64,000 nucleotides of DNA from the NCBI GenBank assembly GCA_037074615.1, contig CM073560.1, positions 9,617,501-9,681,500 on the forward strand. The letters run 5' to 3'. Positions 11,885 through 23,800 of the stretch are shown piece after piece. The position numbers and the translations under genes were made by a program. Below the pieces are notes generated by a model that made no database searches, had not been told where the DNA came from, and saw only the letters and a list, made by a program, of their open reading frames with translations. Positions within the stretch are counted from its first letter, which is position 1; each line of letters begins with the position of its first letter. Source of the DNA: Leucaena leucocephala (taxonomy: Eukaryota > Streptophyta > Magnoliopsida > Fabales > Fabaceae).

Positions 11885-12262
11885 TTAAGTGCCTAGTTGA
11901 GGAATTGGGTTCTTAGGTGTACTCCAACTTGAATTAATTGGGTGCCCAATTCGGTACTTAGGCAACTGCTGCAGCAAAGGAACAAATATCTTTCCTATTG
12001 AGTTGTTCAAAGCATAATCACCTTCAGGTTTAGAAGAATGGCTACCCTCAATGTAACTGAGGCTGCGGAGCTTCTCGACAATTCGTTGGACAACAGATTT
12101 AGGTAAGGTCTGGATTTCAGCTGCGAAAATTCTTGACAAAAAAAAATTGGGGGCTCGGGTGACCATGGAATAGGGAAGAAGAACAAAGATGACGAAGAAG
12201 ATTAATGTTATGGGAGTTTTGGTGGGATGGAGAAGGTGTGGGAGTAGGCTGCAGGAAGACAT
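11885..12262 (-). CDS. Unassigned 125-residue ORF near right MULE TIR
   Basis: An open frame starting at 12262 with a hydrophobic N-terminal stretch (about residues 17-34, ITLIFFVIFVLLPYSMV) that could be a signal peptide or anchor. A polar segment follows with LPKSVVQRIVEKLRSLSYIEG and NSIGKIFVPLLQQLPKYRIG. I do not recognise the family. It starts about 90 bp inside the right TIR, a common place for captured exons driven from a MULE terminus. Host-exon capture is an inference; the region before the NIPA fragment (11848-11884) has no obvious intron signals linking the two. Confidence 0.35.
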   Translation of the reverse strand: MSSCSLLPHLLHPTKTPITLIFFVIFVLLPYSMVTRAPNFFLSRIFAAEIQTLPKSVVQRIVEKLRSLSYIEGSHSSKPEGDYALNNSIGKIFVPLLQQLPKYRIGHPINSSWSTPKNPIPQLGT

Positions 12263-12349
12263 TTCATTCTACAGAATGGAATGCTATGGGAAAAGGTATT
12301 TCAGACACGAGGAAGTGAAAGAAGATGCTTACCTGGCACAAGGAATGTA

Positions 12350-12600
12350 GAGGGGCAGTTATGTCTTTTCACAATTAGAAAAAATTTATTTGAGGTCCCA
12401 TGGGACTTGACATTAATTATGCTATTTTCTGAGACTTTTTTGGCATTTGATTCCTTCCACGGGACCCAGACGTCATTTTCCCAATTAATAACTCCCATTT
12501 TATAGATTCCCAAAATTTCACTAGTAAATATATGCATAACAACAACAATTAGCAAACTAATAAGGGAATTAACAATAACATATAAGAAAATGGACAACCC
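12350..12600 (-). repeat. Right terminal inverted repeat of MULE
   Basis: Inverted partner of 6070-6375. Key blocks are AGGTCCCATGGGACTTG near 12393 and TTTCACTAGTAAATATATGC near 12516. Confidence 0.7.
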
Positions 12601-12739
12601 CTATCTTTCATATTCCTAGAATTTTACTAGCGAATGTATGCATTAGAACAATTGTAGGAAATAGGGATTAGGGAATATTGCATTTAACTCCCATATAAGG
12701 AATTTAATTACAGAAAAGTCCCACTACTTAATCAAACGA

Positions 12740-12985
12740 CTGCGAAGTCCCACGAGACTTGGGATTAATTTTTTCGAATTGTAAAATGATAAAATTACCC
12801 CTGGGAAGAAACAACTCAAGCAATAGAATGACAACTCCATGGGAAAAAAATAACAACTCAAACAATATGAATGACAATTCCCGGAGGAAGGAATAACAAT
12901 TGAGGGCCAAAAAAATAATAACTAAGACATTTTTTCCAGGGGCATTTCTATCATTTCAAAATTTGAAAAAATTAATCTTAAGTCC
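12740..12985. mobile_element. MULE-related MITE
   Basis: Outer arms at about 12750-12806 and 12940-12985 are inverted copies (GGATTAATTTTTTCGAATTG... against ...CAAATTTGAAAAAATTAATC), and both resemble the TIR of the larger MULE. The core carries about five ATAACAACTC-like units. It looks like an internal-deletion derivative. Its right end abuts, or is cut by, the LTR that ends at 12986. Confidence 0.6.
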
Positions 12986-15320
12986 TATAGCATCCTTACT
13001 TTCGTACATCTTAGGGACCATTCAGTAGCATTTAGAACCACTTACAATACCTTAGAAGTCTATTAATTAAATCTAGAATTTTTATTCTTCTCGAGTTACT
13101 ATTCATATGGTATTACAGATTAGGCAACGAATTTCAAAAAATCATAATTAATTATATAAAAATCAAAATGATGTGGTTCAAAATTCTAATCAAAGATAAC
13201 ATCTTGAAATTTAAGGACAAAATAATTTCCTGACCAAATGTTTAGTCAATTAATACAGTTTAATCATCAAAGATTACTATTTATTTGGTCAAAAATTTTG
13301 AAAACAGATTCTGGTCCCTGACTTTGGAAAATTTGTTCTCTTTGTAGTGACATCGAAATAATGTGTTCTTATTTCAAAACTAAGGTTGACATGTTAACTA
13401 GATGTAGGTAAAATATCATACATTTATTTCATCATTTACTATTTTTTATTACATTATGAACATTACTACTCAGATTGATCATACAACATCATTACATATA
13501 ACAATTCTTCATATAACATTTATACAATCCAATTCCTAACTTTTCTCCATACTTCTTCATCCTCTTTAGTCATTCATAAACCTGTTGGGATTAGGATTAC
13601 ATGGAGGAGGTGAGATTTCTGGGGAAATCTCAATAGAAAATGATACTAAATAATGCATGTATTAATGTAAATACTTGTGCTTGCTTGTGAAAGTGTTAAT
13701 ATTGTGTAATGTGCATGTTTCAATGTATCATATGAAATACAATTGACCAAATTAATCATAGAAATAGAGCTTCAATCATATACACATATGCACACAATTC
13801 AACAAAGCTATAGCACAACTAGTATAACATTCAATACATACAAGTTTAGGATAAGTTTACTACCTCACATGCTTGATTTCTTTTACTTTAACTTTGCCTT
13901 TTCTTCTTACTTCTCCTTGATGTGTAGATGGCTCCTTTAAGCCCACAACCAATCCTAACATAACATTACCATCCATTCATTACAATCTAACTCTCTTGAA
14001 CATTGAACTTACTTAATTATATTAACTTTCCTTAATCTTTAATAATTGATTTGGCATTTGAATCAATTGATGTCTTTATTCTACACAATTTCATCTTTTG
14101 AATCCATTGATGAGTTTAGAATTATGAAATTTTAGCTCCCATGCACTATTCTGTACAGATTTGAAAAATATACATAATCCTTCCAAAAATTCTCATTTTG
14201 ATTACAATGCTTCCAATACTTGTTTCTCTACTCTATCCCACAGAACTTTTCATTTTAAAACTACTGGAAGCATCAAAATCATGAAATTCCAATTAGTGTT
14301 CATGTGAGTGAATAGTAGCAGAGAAGAATTTCAAGAATTATAACTTTCAATTCCAATCTTCCAAGGTTCAAAACCTATCCAATCCTATACCAAATCATCA
14401 TATAGATTCAATGGAAGCATTAGATCATTGAAATTACATCTCCTTCTATCATGAACAGTGCAGACCAAAAGGTCTCTTCCATGGCAAAGTCAATAATATC
14501 AACTTGATTGAACAACCAATCATTTAACTAGCTTGTTTAAGCTTCAATCACATAACTCTAACTTTAATTGCTTCTTTCTCCTTTCATCTAGGGTTTTATA
14601 CAGCAATACACTCTAGGAAAAACTCAACTTTCTTTCATGAAAACCCTAGGTTCAAGCTCCCAAATCAAAGGAAAATAAGCTAAGATAGATTACTTACCTT
14701 TAATCTCTAGCTTACTTGAACTTTGGACCTTGGATTCTTCTTTGTCTTGGCTTGAGTTTCCATTTTGCCATAGTTTCCCCAATGATCTTCATGTCGTAGT
14801 TTTGAATCAGAAATATGGGGGTATTTATAGAAAAATCCGATGGAAAATGGAAGGCCAATATCACTTTGTGCACTATTTGATATAAAGGCTCATATTTACT
14901 CTTGAATAAAGCTTATCCTTAAAACCAATTATGACATCATCAAGAGACAACTCATAGCACATGTGGTAAAATTTCCAAGGGAAGAAGCATTTGGAAAAAT
15001 TCTAGTTCAATCAGGTACTGGCTTAGTCCGATTTCCCAAAAACCAGGCTATTTTTTTAATCTAATTTTTCTAAAATTCCATAATATGCTTTCTGACCTTA
15101 AATCCAATATCCGAATTCTTCCTACCATTGACATTCTTGTACTACGTCTAAACTTAATTACAGATCCCTTGGCAAATTACCAAAATGCCCCTTGGTTCTT
15201 CTTTATTTACTTTAATATCTCAAAGGCATTATCGTCTTTTCACACCTCATCAGAGTATTCCCTGACCTTGGTCAACTATTCTGGAAACTCTCCTTGACTG
15301 TCTAACCTTAGTCAAATGAC

Positions 15321-15325
15321 TAAAA
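15321..15325. repeat. Target-site duplication of copia solo LTR 1
   Basis: TAAAA directly before the LTR, repeated at 17241-17245 directly after it. Confidence 0.85.
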
Positions 15326-17240
15326 TGTTAGAAATTGTGCCCTAGGGGCCAATCATTGTATCATGTTATCATATTATTTGCATGTTTACTATGATGACAA
15401 TCCTTGGATAACTCGTGATCTTATCCTAAATGTCCCTGGTCGGTCATCTATGCGGGAGCAGAGATGAAATAAGACCAGTATGACTTTGAAGATATATAGA
15501 GATATAAATCAAAGTCATAGGCACATGTAAGAGTACAGGGTGCTGGACCGACCCGTCATGAGAGAGCTGCATGGGTCAAGTCATAAGCTTCTCTCATATA
15601 CAAGCCATGTCACTATGCCCTTTGACCTGAGATCATCATGGATTCCTACATGACAAACGCTCAGCTTTGACCTAGTCAAAAGTCACTTTTGACCGAGTGA
15701 TCATAAAGGCTATGCTCGGGCTTAGTGGTTTTTCATGCGGAGGAATGTGAATAGTCAAGATGGAATTTGTCCCTCACATTCGTAGAGAGATATTACTGGG
15801 CCCCTCGATGAGTGAGTCTGAGAAATGTATGGCCATACTGGAATGGAAGGGTAGTTCCATTTCTATATTCAGACTACTCAGGGATCGAGAAAGTAACGGT
15901 CAGGAACAGGAGGATGACGTTCACCATGCCTCATCCTTGACCGAAATATCGTGTGACAAAAGGGACGTGATATGGTTGTATGAAAGGTTACATCGTTTAT
16001 CGATCCTCATATGTTTTGGGTAGTCGTAATGCCTTGCTAGAGACCGCTTACGACTTGTGGGTCAGTATAGTAACTGGGCCACTGCCAACTTCATATGGGC
16101 CTACAGGGTCGCACACAAAACAGCCCAATGCGAGCTATGATGTCCAGATTCATTGAATCTAAGAGATGTCTAGATTCAATGAATAATCTAGGGTGGATAT
16201 ATATTTTATATATATATATAAATTAGTTTATATATATATTATATATATAATATAAGAGATATTTGTAAGATTTAATTTATAAGGATAAATTAAATCTCTA
16301 TCATTTTTGAATTTGAATTTAAATGGATATGATCTATTTAAATTTGAAATTCAAATTGATAAGATATCTCAAATTTGATTTATAAGAATAAATCAAATAT
16401 AATTCCGTCTTATCTTTATTTTAAATTAAATAAATAGGTGAATTAAATCTGTGAGACGGATTTAATATAAACCATATTTATTTAATTAGTTTCTTATTAA
16501 ATTATGCAATATATGATATTGTATTAATTTTAGAATTAATATAAGATTAATTCTGAAGCCCGGCCCTATTAGAAGCCCGATAGCTTCCTATATATTTGAC
16601 ATTAGGAGCTAGGGTTCTACACACAAGATAGATCTCTACACACACATTCAGACGTGAGAAGAGGGGGCAGGGAGAGTGCAAAAGGTTTGCACATAAGAAA
16701 CTGCCGAGATAGAGACGGTGAGGACGGAATCTCTAGAAAGCCTTAGAGGGACAAGAGGCGCTAGCACGTCATTCGCGATTGGAACGCTGTTCGTGTGGAT
16801 ACCGGTAGAGGAAGCCGATCTGAGCTGTCGACTTCTACGGTACGACCAGACACGAAGCAAGGTCGCGACCAGAACACCCTGAGGTCGCGACCATATGGGC
16901 ATCTGAACGCCAGAAATCCGAAAAGAGGAGACAGGTCGCGATGTGAAGCTGAATACGTCGCGACTACAAACTCCAGAGACGTCCGGTCGCGACTAGAGGC
17001 AGAAGAGGTCGCGACTAACAACTCCAGAGGCGACAGATCGCGACTAGAAGCAGAGGAGGTCGCGACTGAAAGTTCCAGAGGCGAGGAGTCGCGACTAGTG
17101 GACACTGAGGTCGCGACCAAAGCTCGAAACCGAAGGTAACACTTCTTTCTCCTTGACTTAAACACATTCGGTAGATCCTGGCTGGGAATGGAAAAAATTT
17201 TTAAAGTTAATTTCCGCTGCGTGTCTTCCAATTCCCTTCA
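15326..17240 (+). mobile_element. Copia-type solo LTR 1
   Basis: Begins TGTTAGAAATTGTGCCCTAG and ends CTTCCAATTCCCTTCA, 1915 bp, with a perfect 5-bp duplication (TAAAA), so it is a solo LTR left by recombination. The TGTTGGAAATTGTGCCCTA start is like SIRE/Maximus-type copia LTRs. An AT block at 16196-16255 is almost pure TATATA. A likely TATA is at about 16591 (CCTATATATTTGAC), so the GTCGCGAC array downstream of it would be in the transcript leader. Close copy of 24155-26053. No coding sequence. Confidence 0.9.
16860..17120 (+). repeat. GTCGCGAC palindrome array in copia LTR 1
   Basis: Ten units, most with an intact GTCGCGAC octamer (variants have a changed base), at about 22-28 bp spacing with linkers such as TAGAAGCAGAGGAG and TGAAAGTTCCAGAGGC. 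GC-rich island in an AT-rich LTR. Confidence 0.9.
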
Positions 17241-18020
17241 TAAAATACCCTTCGTCTATCTCTGGCTCAATGACACAACACAGTGGCATACTACTTAGTG
17301 ACATTTTCGTAATTTTACATTTTTTGGATCTTTATTAGCCCTGTCCCATATACTTATCTAAAAATATTATTGGGCATATAAGGCACCATATTTTGGGCCT
17401 TCTACAAGATCCACTGCCTTCATGGGCTCAATTCCCAAGAAATTCCCCTGAAAAGTATTTATTTGGTATTTTAATCCACTATAAATTCTATAATAAATTC
17501 TTCAGAACTCCTTTTTAAGTTTTGTTAGTTTCATAAATTTTCATATTAATTATAAGAATTTACTATCAAATTTTATCTGATTCTGAGGTCTAGAGGATAC
17601 TGTATTAATTTTTCTTTCTTCAAAAATTTATATCAATTTTTCGAGACCTCAAATCAAAATTCTTACTGCGTCAAACTCATCAAAATAATTTTCTCTATTT
17701 ACTAGGAGAATTTGGGACTAAACTGATTCTGGGCATTTTTGGGCCTTTTCTAGCTCAACTTTCTCATAATTACTATTTTGCCTTTGAGCTTTTCATAATT
17801 ACACTTTAGGCCCTCAACTTTTCATAATTATACTTAATGACCCAAAGCTTATGTCTACTTTATATTTCATACCATGAAACTTTTAGACTTTTCATTTTAG
17901 TCCCTCTTCTTTATAACTTTGTCTAATCATCATTTTTCCTCTCTATTCATTATCATAATCCTTTCAAAACCTCTTTCCTTTATCAGTCTTATACAGATAG
18001 GGAAAAATTAGGATATGATA

Positions 18021-19877
18021 TTTCTACCCTCGTTAAAATAAATTTTGTCCTCAAAATTTACTTGGTACCTTAGTCAACTATCATATATATATCTGCTCTC
18101 TATACTCTTTTCTATTCCATGACTAAGGATTAGGGTATCTATCTCTTTTCTTTTATCTTGACATCTAGCGGAGTGCTTTCAATATCTGCTTCATGTCTTT
18201 GCTGTCATTATTCTATTTTTCTGAATCAACTTAATCAAAGTTGAACTTCTACTTCATTATGTTACTTTCTTACTTGCTATGCGTTCATTCGCCTATGGAC
18301 AACTCACTATACTAGACTTGTGAGTAGTGTCCATTTCTTTCATATGAAACTTTCTTGAATATTACTGTATTATGGAGTTTCCGTCAATACTCATCATACT
18401 TTCTAGTGCATATCTCTTATTACTTATCTAAGTATCTAGTGGAATTTCTTAACATCCGCAAAGCTTCAACTTTTGCTTTCATATCATCATACTTCTTTTA
18501 CCTTAGAAAATATATCATCCCTCCAATTGCTCTTATCATCTTTAATAATTTATCATAGTACAGAGAGAGGACTTATGTTATTCTTTCTTTACTTCACTGC
18601 TAAGTAGGAGCACATACTCTAACATGCATAATACCTAGCCAACATATTACAGGACTGCATACCTGCTCATGAATGCAAAGCTCTAACATCGGAGCTCAAG
18701 CATTCCTTTCCTGAATATGCACAGTTCTAACACTCGGAGCTTGCATAGCTCTATCATGTGGACCTTGCACTGCTCTAACATTCAGAGCTTTAGCATATTT
18801 TACAAACATAACATAATGCCTGGCATTTCATGCAAGGAGTGAAAGCTCTCACTTGTTATTTCATCTATAACATAACATTCAAACATCTTATCCCTTTCAA
18901 AAAGGGAGCCTTTCTATCTGTTCATAAAATTAGCTACAAACCACTTCGTATTGTATTTCTCAATACATATTTCTCATTATGTATCACATTACATGTTTCT
19001 CATAGTGTGTCTCACTATATACTTCTCAAGTCGCATCATGGCATATCTTGCCAAATCCTAAGATACCATAAGTCTAACTTTCTCTTATGACTTTACTAGT
19101 TTTAAAAAAATTCTCTGAGGAAGATCTTACTCTTAAGTCTTTCAAATCCACTCTATTTGAACTTGACATAAAGATTCGAGTCCTTTACCGTTCATAACCC
19201 TTTCTAACTTTTCATAACTCTTTCTATTCTTTTGTACATATATGCTAAACATCTGTGGTATTTACACCCTTTTTCATTACTTTCTAGGGATCACTCATCA
19301 TTAGGTTACTCTGGCCTGAGCACCTGTCAATTAAACTTGCTACTGGGTTAAGGCTAGGTTACCTTTTTTATGGCTCTAAGCTCTAGTATACTCTTTCTCA
19401 TAAAATTGTGCTCTACCTTTATTCTGCCTTAGACCCTCTTCTCTATGTCTTTTTGGCCTTTTAATCTCTTTATCCTCATCTGGAGGATCTATTTACTCTT
19501 ACTTTTCTGTTCTCAGAACATATGGGGTTCTCTTCTCTATTCCTCAGGCATACTTCTATAAAACTTTGAATATCAGCATTCAGATTTGAACTTGGACTCT
19601 GTCTTCGGTTAAGGAAAAACTAAATTCAGTCTGTATATAATATAGGCTATCTGAGAAAAATTATTATAAATAATTTTTTTTAGATGAGTTAATCAACTAG
19701 TGAAGCTTCCTTACCTTAACTTCATCTTTGATAATCATCTTCCCACAGAGATATTACATTGTACTCATATCTTCATGGCTCATTACTTTCCTTAGGCTAA
19801 GTCTAACTGCAACCTCGAGATCTAACTGCGATCAACTGTAAGCCTCTTCAGGATCTAGCTGTGATCCTGTATCCATG
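18021..19877 (-). mobile_element. Interior fragment of long-LTR retroelement (3' part)
   Basis: Reads on the minus strand as a diverged copy of 54680-55800, including the CAGTTAGATCCT repeats (near 19800-19870) and the polypurine-like segment next to the LTR. No frame survives. The left part of the element is missing: the sequence breaks off at 19877 against telomere-like repeats. Confidence 0.7.
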
Positions 19878-19897
19878 TTAGGGTTTAGGGTTTAGGG
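19878..19897 (+). repeat. Interstitial telomere-like repeat
   Basis: TTAGGG then two exact TTTAGGG units (2.9 copies of the plant telomere heptamer) exactly between retroelement interior and viral sequence. Confidence 0.85.
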
Positions 19898-19911
19898 ATT
19901 TTAATTAGCAT

Positions 19912-19987
19912 TAATAAATACAAAAAATATAAGTATCCAAAATTTATATTTCTAAATTTTGGATACTTATATTTTTTGTATTTATTA
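19912..19987. repeat. Perfect 35-bp fold-back at end of viral coat segment
   Basis: Arms 19912-19946 and 19953-19987 are exact reverse complements with a 6-nt loop (TATTTC). The right arm is viral coat-protein coding sequence (minus strand, the K/Y-rich tail), the left arm its inverted copy. Confidence 0.95.
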
Positions 19988-20803
19988 TATTTTTTATGTT
20001 TCGTATATTCTCTTACATTTGTATTTCTTCCTATTTCATTTTTACATCCCCATTGATGAGGGTAATCTATATCTGAATATTTTAATACTGTTTTATTTAA
20101 TTTATTTAAAATAAATGATCTTGTTGCTTCTGTACATTGATATCTTAAATACGAATATATATAACTTATTCTTCTTCCTAGAGTATCTATTTGTGTGGTT
20201 AAACTTGGTTCAGTTTGAACTCTTAAATTTGCTGTGTAATTTGACAATATTGTTGATGAAATTACTTGAGGTAATTTTAGATAAAATAATTGATTAAATA
20301 TTGTCTTTTCTTGTTGTGATAAATTTGCTTCATAATAATATTTATTATATTCACATATATATTGATTTATATAATAAGGATCTAAAGAACATAATTTTAT
20401 TTCTCTTAATGCTAATTTTGCATTCATTTGTCTTGTTTGTTCTTCTTCTTGAGAATTTTCTCCTATAAATTCTTTTCTTATATGTTTTGTATAATTTGAT
20501 AATAAAGCTACAAAAAATTCTCTCCTACTAGTATTTGATGTTACATTACTTACTGATCTTATCATTAGTCTTTCATCTCCTGAAAAATGATCCCACCAAA
20601 GTTTATATTTTCAATAAAAGTTGTTTCTATAATTAAAGCTGCATTTTCTACACTTGTTTCTCTATATAATAATGTAGTTATTAATCAACTTTGCAAAGCT
20701 TCTTCTTTATTTTTTACACAATTTAAATTTAACCATTCTCAGTTTATATTTATTGACTTATTCAACCTTGGATTTAGATTTTCTAGGTCCTCTAATGGTG
20801 TAT
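19913..20803 (-). pseudogene. Endogenous caulimovirid coat-protein segment
   Basis: A minus-strand frame runs from 20565 to 19885. Upstream (20566-20803) the same protein continues with at least one stop and frame slip. The central part (KLALREIKLCSLDPYYINQY, later QIDTLGRRISYIYSYLRYQC) and the K/Y-rich basic tail (KHKKYNKYKKYKYPKFRN) have the character of the capsid region of plant pararetroviruses. The zinc-finger end that normally follows the basic tail is missing; the frame instead enters an inverted copy of itself at about 19952. The N-terminal side is interrupted by the solo LTR at 20804-26094. A dead, ancient copy. Virus genus not assigned. Confidence 0.75.
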
Positions 20804-23800
20804 TGTAATATCCCTAATTATCTATACTGATGAGTATGTACAGATTGTACATAATATATATGAGATTTTCTGAGAAAAATATGGCAATTTATGTAAAGAA
20901 AGGGATTGAATTAAAAAAAGAAGAAAATGCAAGGACTTAAGTGAAATTATAAAAGTTTTAAGGCCAAAAGAGGAAGTAGACAAAAATGTGGGGTCTTTAA
21001 GTGTAATTTTAGCCAAATTTGAGGACATAAATATAATTTATCAAAAGTTCAAGAGGCAAAATAGTAATTATGGAAAGTTGAGTCGAAAGTTGTTTAGAAC
21101 TGCCAGAAAGCATTTCAGTCCCATATTTTACCAGTAGATAGAGAAAATGATGCTGGTTAATTTAGCTTAATATAAAAATTTTATTAGAGTTTCAGATAGC
21201 TGAAATTTATCTGATAGTCTGAAAGTTATCTGAAATTTTTATCAGATCTCCTAGACCTCAGATATGGGTGAAAAGTTACAGGAATATGCGTCCTGTGAAG
21301 CCAGAGGTCGGGGAACTGACAGAATCTCGAAATGAGTTCTGTAGAAAAAGTTATTCACTTTTTAGTGAATTTTGACTGGAGTTTGTGGACACCCGATATC
21401 CGATTGAGAAATTAATTGGTAAGCAAGCTGGGACTGAATAAGCCCAGATGGCATCACTCAGAGGCCCATAATGACACCAACTGAGGTTAGGCCCATGATA
21501 TCAGTTCATCGGGGAAAATGGCCAGTGTCCAGAAATTTGCCAGAAAAGTGCAAAATTATGAAAATGCCCCTGTGTTGTACCAAGGAGCAAGAGATGAATG
21601 GAGGGTATTTTGGTCATTCTGGACAGGCCAAAATACCAAGGCAAGTACAGGAATGATTCCTTAGAGTCAGTATATGCCCTGATAAGGTGCAAAGAGGTGT
21701 GAAATGACGATTTTGTCCTTAGGGTTAATGTAGTATAAAAAAGGGCACCAAGGGTATTTTGGTCATTTTTCAAGGGATCTGTAATTAAGTTTAGACCCAG
21801 TATAAGAATGTCAATGATAGAAAGAGTCCGGATACTGGATTTAAGGTCAGAAAACATATTATGGAATCTCAGAAAAATTTGATTCAGAAAATAGGCTGAT
21901 TTTTGAGAAATCGGACTGAGTCGGTACCGGATTGGACTGAAATTTTTCTAGAAGCTTCCTTCCCTTGGAATTTCGCCACATGTCTTGTGAGGTGTTCCCT
22001 TTGATGATGTCATGATGATGATGTAATAATTATTAAAGAAAAGGAAATTCAAGATTAAATCTAAGCCATTAGATCAAATAGTGCACAAAATGATCTTAGC
22101 CTTACATTTTCCATTAGATTTTTCTATAAATACCCCCATTTTTCTGGTGCAAAACTGTGAATGAAGAATGCTTGGGGAACCTCTTGCAAAATGAAAACTC
22201 AAGCCAAGACAAAGAAGAATTCGAAGTCCAAAGTTCAAGTAAGCTAGAGATTAAAGGTAAGCAATCTATCCTAACTTATTTTCCTTTGGTTTGGGAGCTT
22301 GGACTTAGGGTTTTTATGGAAGAAAGTTGAGTTTTCTCTAAGGTGTATATGCTGTCCAAAACCTTAGATGAAAGGAGAAAGAAGAAATTAAAATTAGAAT
22401 TATGAGATTAAAGCTTAAACAAGCTAGTTAGATGAGTGGTTGTTGAATCAAGTTGATGTTCTTGACTTTGCCATGGATGAACTATTTCGGTTTGCACTAT
22501 TTATGCACTGTTAATGATAGAAGGAGATGGAATTTCAATGATCTAATGCTTCCATTGAGTTTATATGATGATTTTGTGTAGGATTGAATAGGTTTTGAGC
22601 CTTGGAAACATTGGAATTGAAAGTTGTAATGTTTGGAATTCTTATCTGTTACTGTTCACTCGCATGAACAGTGATTGGATCTCATGATTTTGATGTTTCC
22701 AATGGTTTTAAAATGAAAATTTGTGTGGGGTAAAGTAGAGAAACAAGTATGGGAAGCATTGGAATCAAGATGAGAATTTTTGGAAGAATTGTGCATATTT
22801 TTCAAATCTGTACAGAACAGTGCATAAGAGTTGGAATTTCATTATTCTAAGCTCATAAATGGATTTAAAAGGTGAAATTGTATAGGGTAAGGTCAAGACA
22901 TCAATTGATTCAAAGGCCAAGGCAATTGGTAAAGGTTAGAGGAAGTTATGTTAGTTAAATGTTCAAGAGAGATAGTCTTGAATAATGCTTGAGTTGATGG
23001 TCCTAATGAATTATGTGATGAATATGAATGTGCTTAGGACCTTGCAACATCCAAGAAGATGTTGAGAAGTGGTTGACCGAAAGGTTTCATGGTTGGAAAG
23101 GTTAGGGAGCAAGTGGAAGAATAAGGGAGAAAGCTTAAGTTCAAGGTAGTGGACTTACCTCTTTTTGTGCTTGATGTGGTATGCTTATGTATTGACATGT
23201 ATATGATATTTGAATGATATTGTAACATGAGAAAAGATATTGAATATGTGATGAAGAACATGTTTCCCATGGCCATGCATTTTCTATGCAAAGTATATAG
23301 CATGATGGCGTGTCACTAATTAAAGAAAGTTTAATGAAATTACATATCATGCATTAGCATCCATCTTGCATATTTAAGTGGTAATGTTTGCTACTGAGAT
23401 TCCCTAGAATCTCACCCTCCCACAACCAACCAATTTAGGTCAAGCATGATGGAAAATGTATGCATGGAGAAGAGCTAAAGAATGGAGGAAAGAAAGTGAG
23501 CAATTTGATACTCTCACCTATGATGCATGGTTTGTTCCAATTATATAAAGTGTGTAATTATATGATAGAAATATATGAAATAATTATAGATTATGTCCAT
23601 GATACATATAAATGTATGAAAGACCAAAGAGATGGTTTATATATGTTGGAACAATTATTGGGAATTAAAGAAAAGAAACTGAAATGGTAAAAACGTTGGT
23701 CCTGATGCAATTTTATTATGTCTTCAGTTTGACGTAGCAAATGAAAAAATTAAATCACAAAATTTTATGATCTTAAAGTACACATATGGATCTTTAAATC

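Larger units (their letters stand above)
6070..12600. mobile_element. Mutator-like element (MULE) with long TIRs and captured sequence
   Basis: The two ends are imperfect inverted copies: 6243-6375 pairs with 12350-12485 (both carry AAGTCCCATGGGAC plus an AATTNNAAAAA...GCCC block), and similarity extends outward to about 6070 and 12600. Long TIRs of about 250-300 bp are typical of MULEs. Inside are transposase scraps (8033-8290 and an inverted partial copy near 9250-9325), GTTGTTATT arrays pointing inward from both sides, a NIPA-like gene fragment and one unassigned ORF. The transposase is too broken to be active. Exact ends and the 9-bp target duplication were not resolved. A partial duplicate of the left-end sequence lies at about 5968-6075. 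Confidence 0.7.
12986..18020 (-). repeat. 3' LTR of long-LTR retroelement, interrupted by copia solo LTR
   Basis: On the minus strand it begins TATCATATCCTAATTTTTCC (TG changed to TA) just after a polypurine-like CGAGGGTAGAAA, and ends near GTACGAAAGTAAGGATGCTA at 12986. Without the inserted copia LTR and its duplication it is about 3.1 kb. TATA box CTATAAATACCCCC at 14830-14817, splice-donor-like GGTAAG at 14698-14693, hairpin at 13631-13612. No coding sequence. Short frames within it are chance. Confidence 0.75.

Noticed and set aside
16648..17231. ORFs on both strands (156, 114 and 84 codons) through the copia LTR
   Set aside because: They translate the GTCGCGAC array, are open on opposite strands alike, and have no domain.
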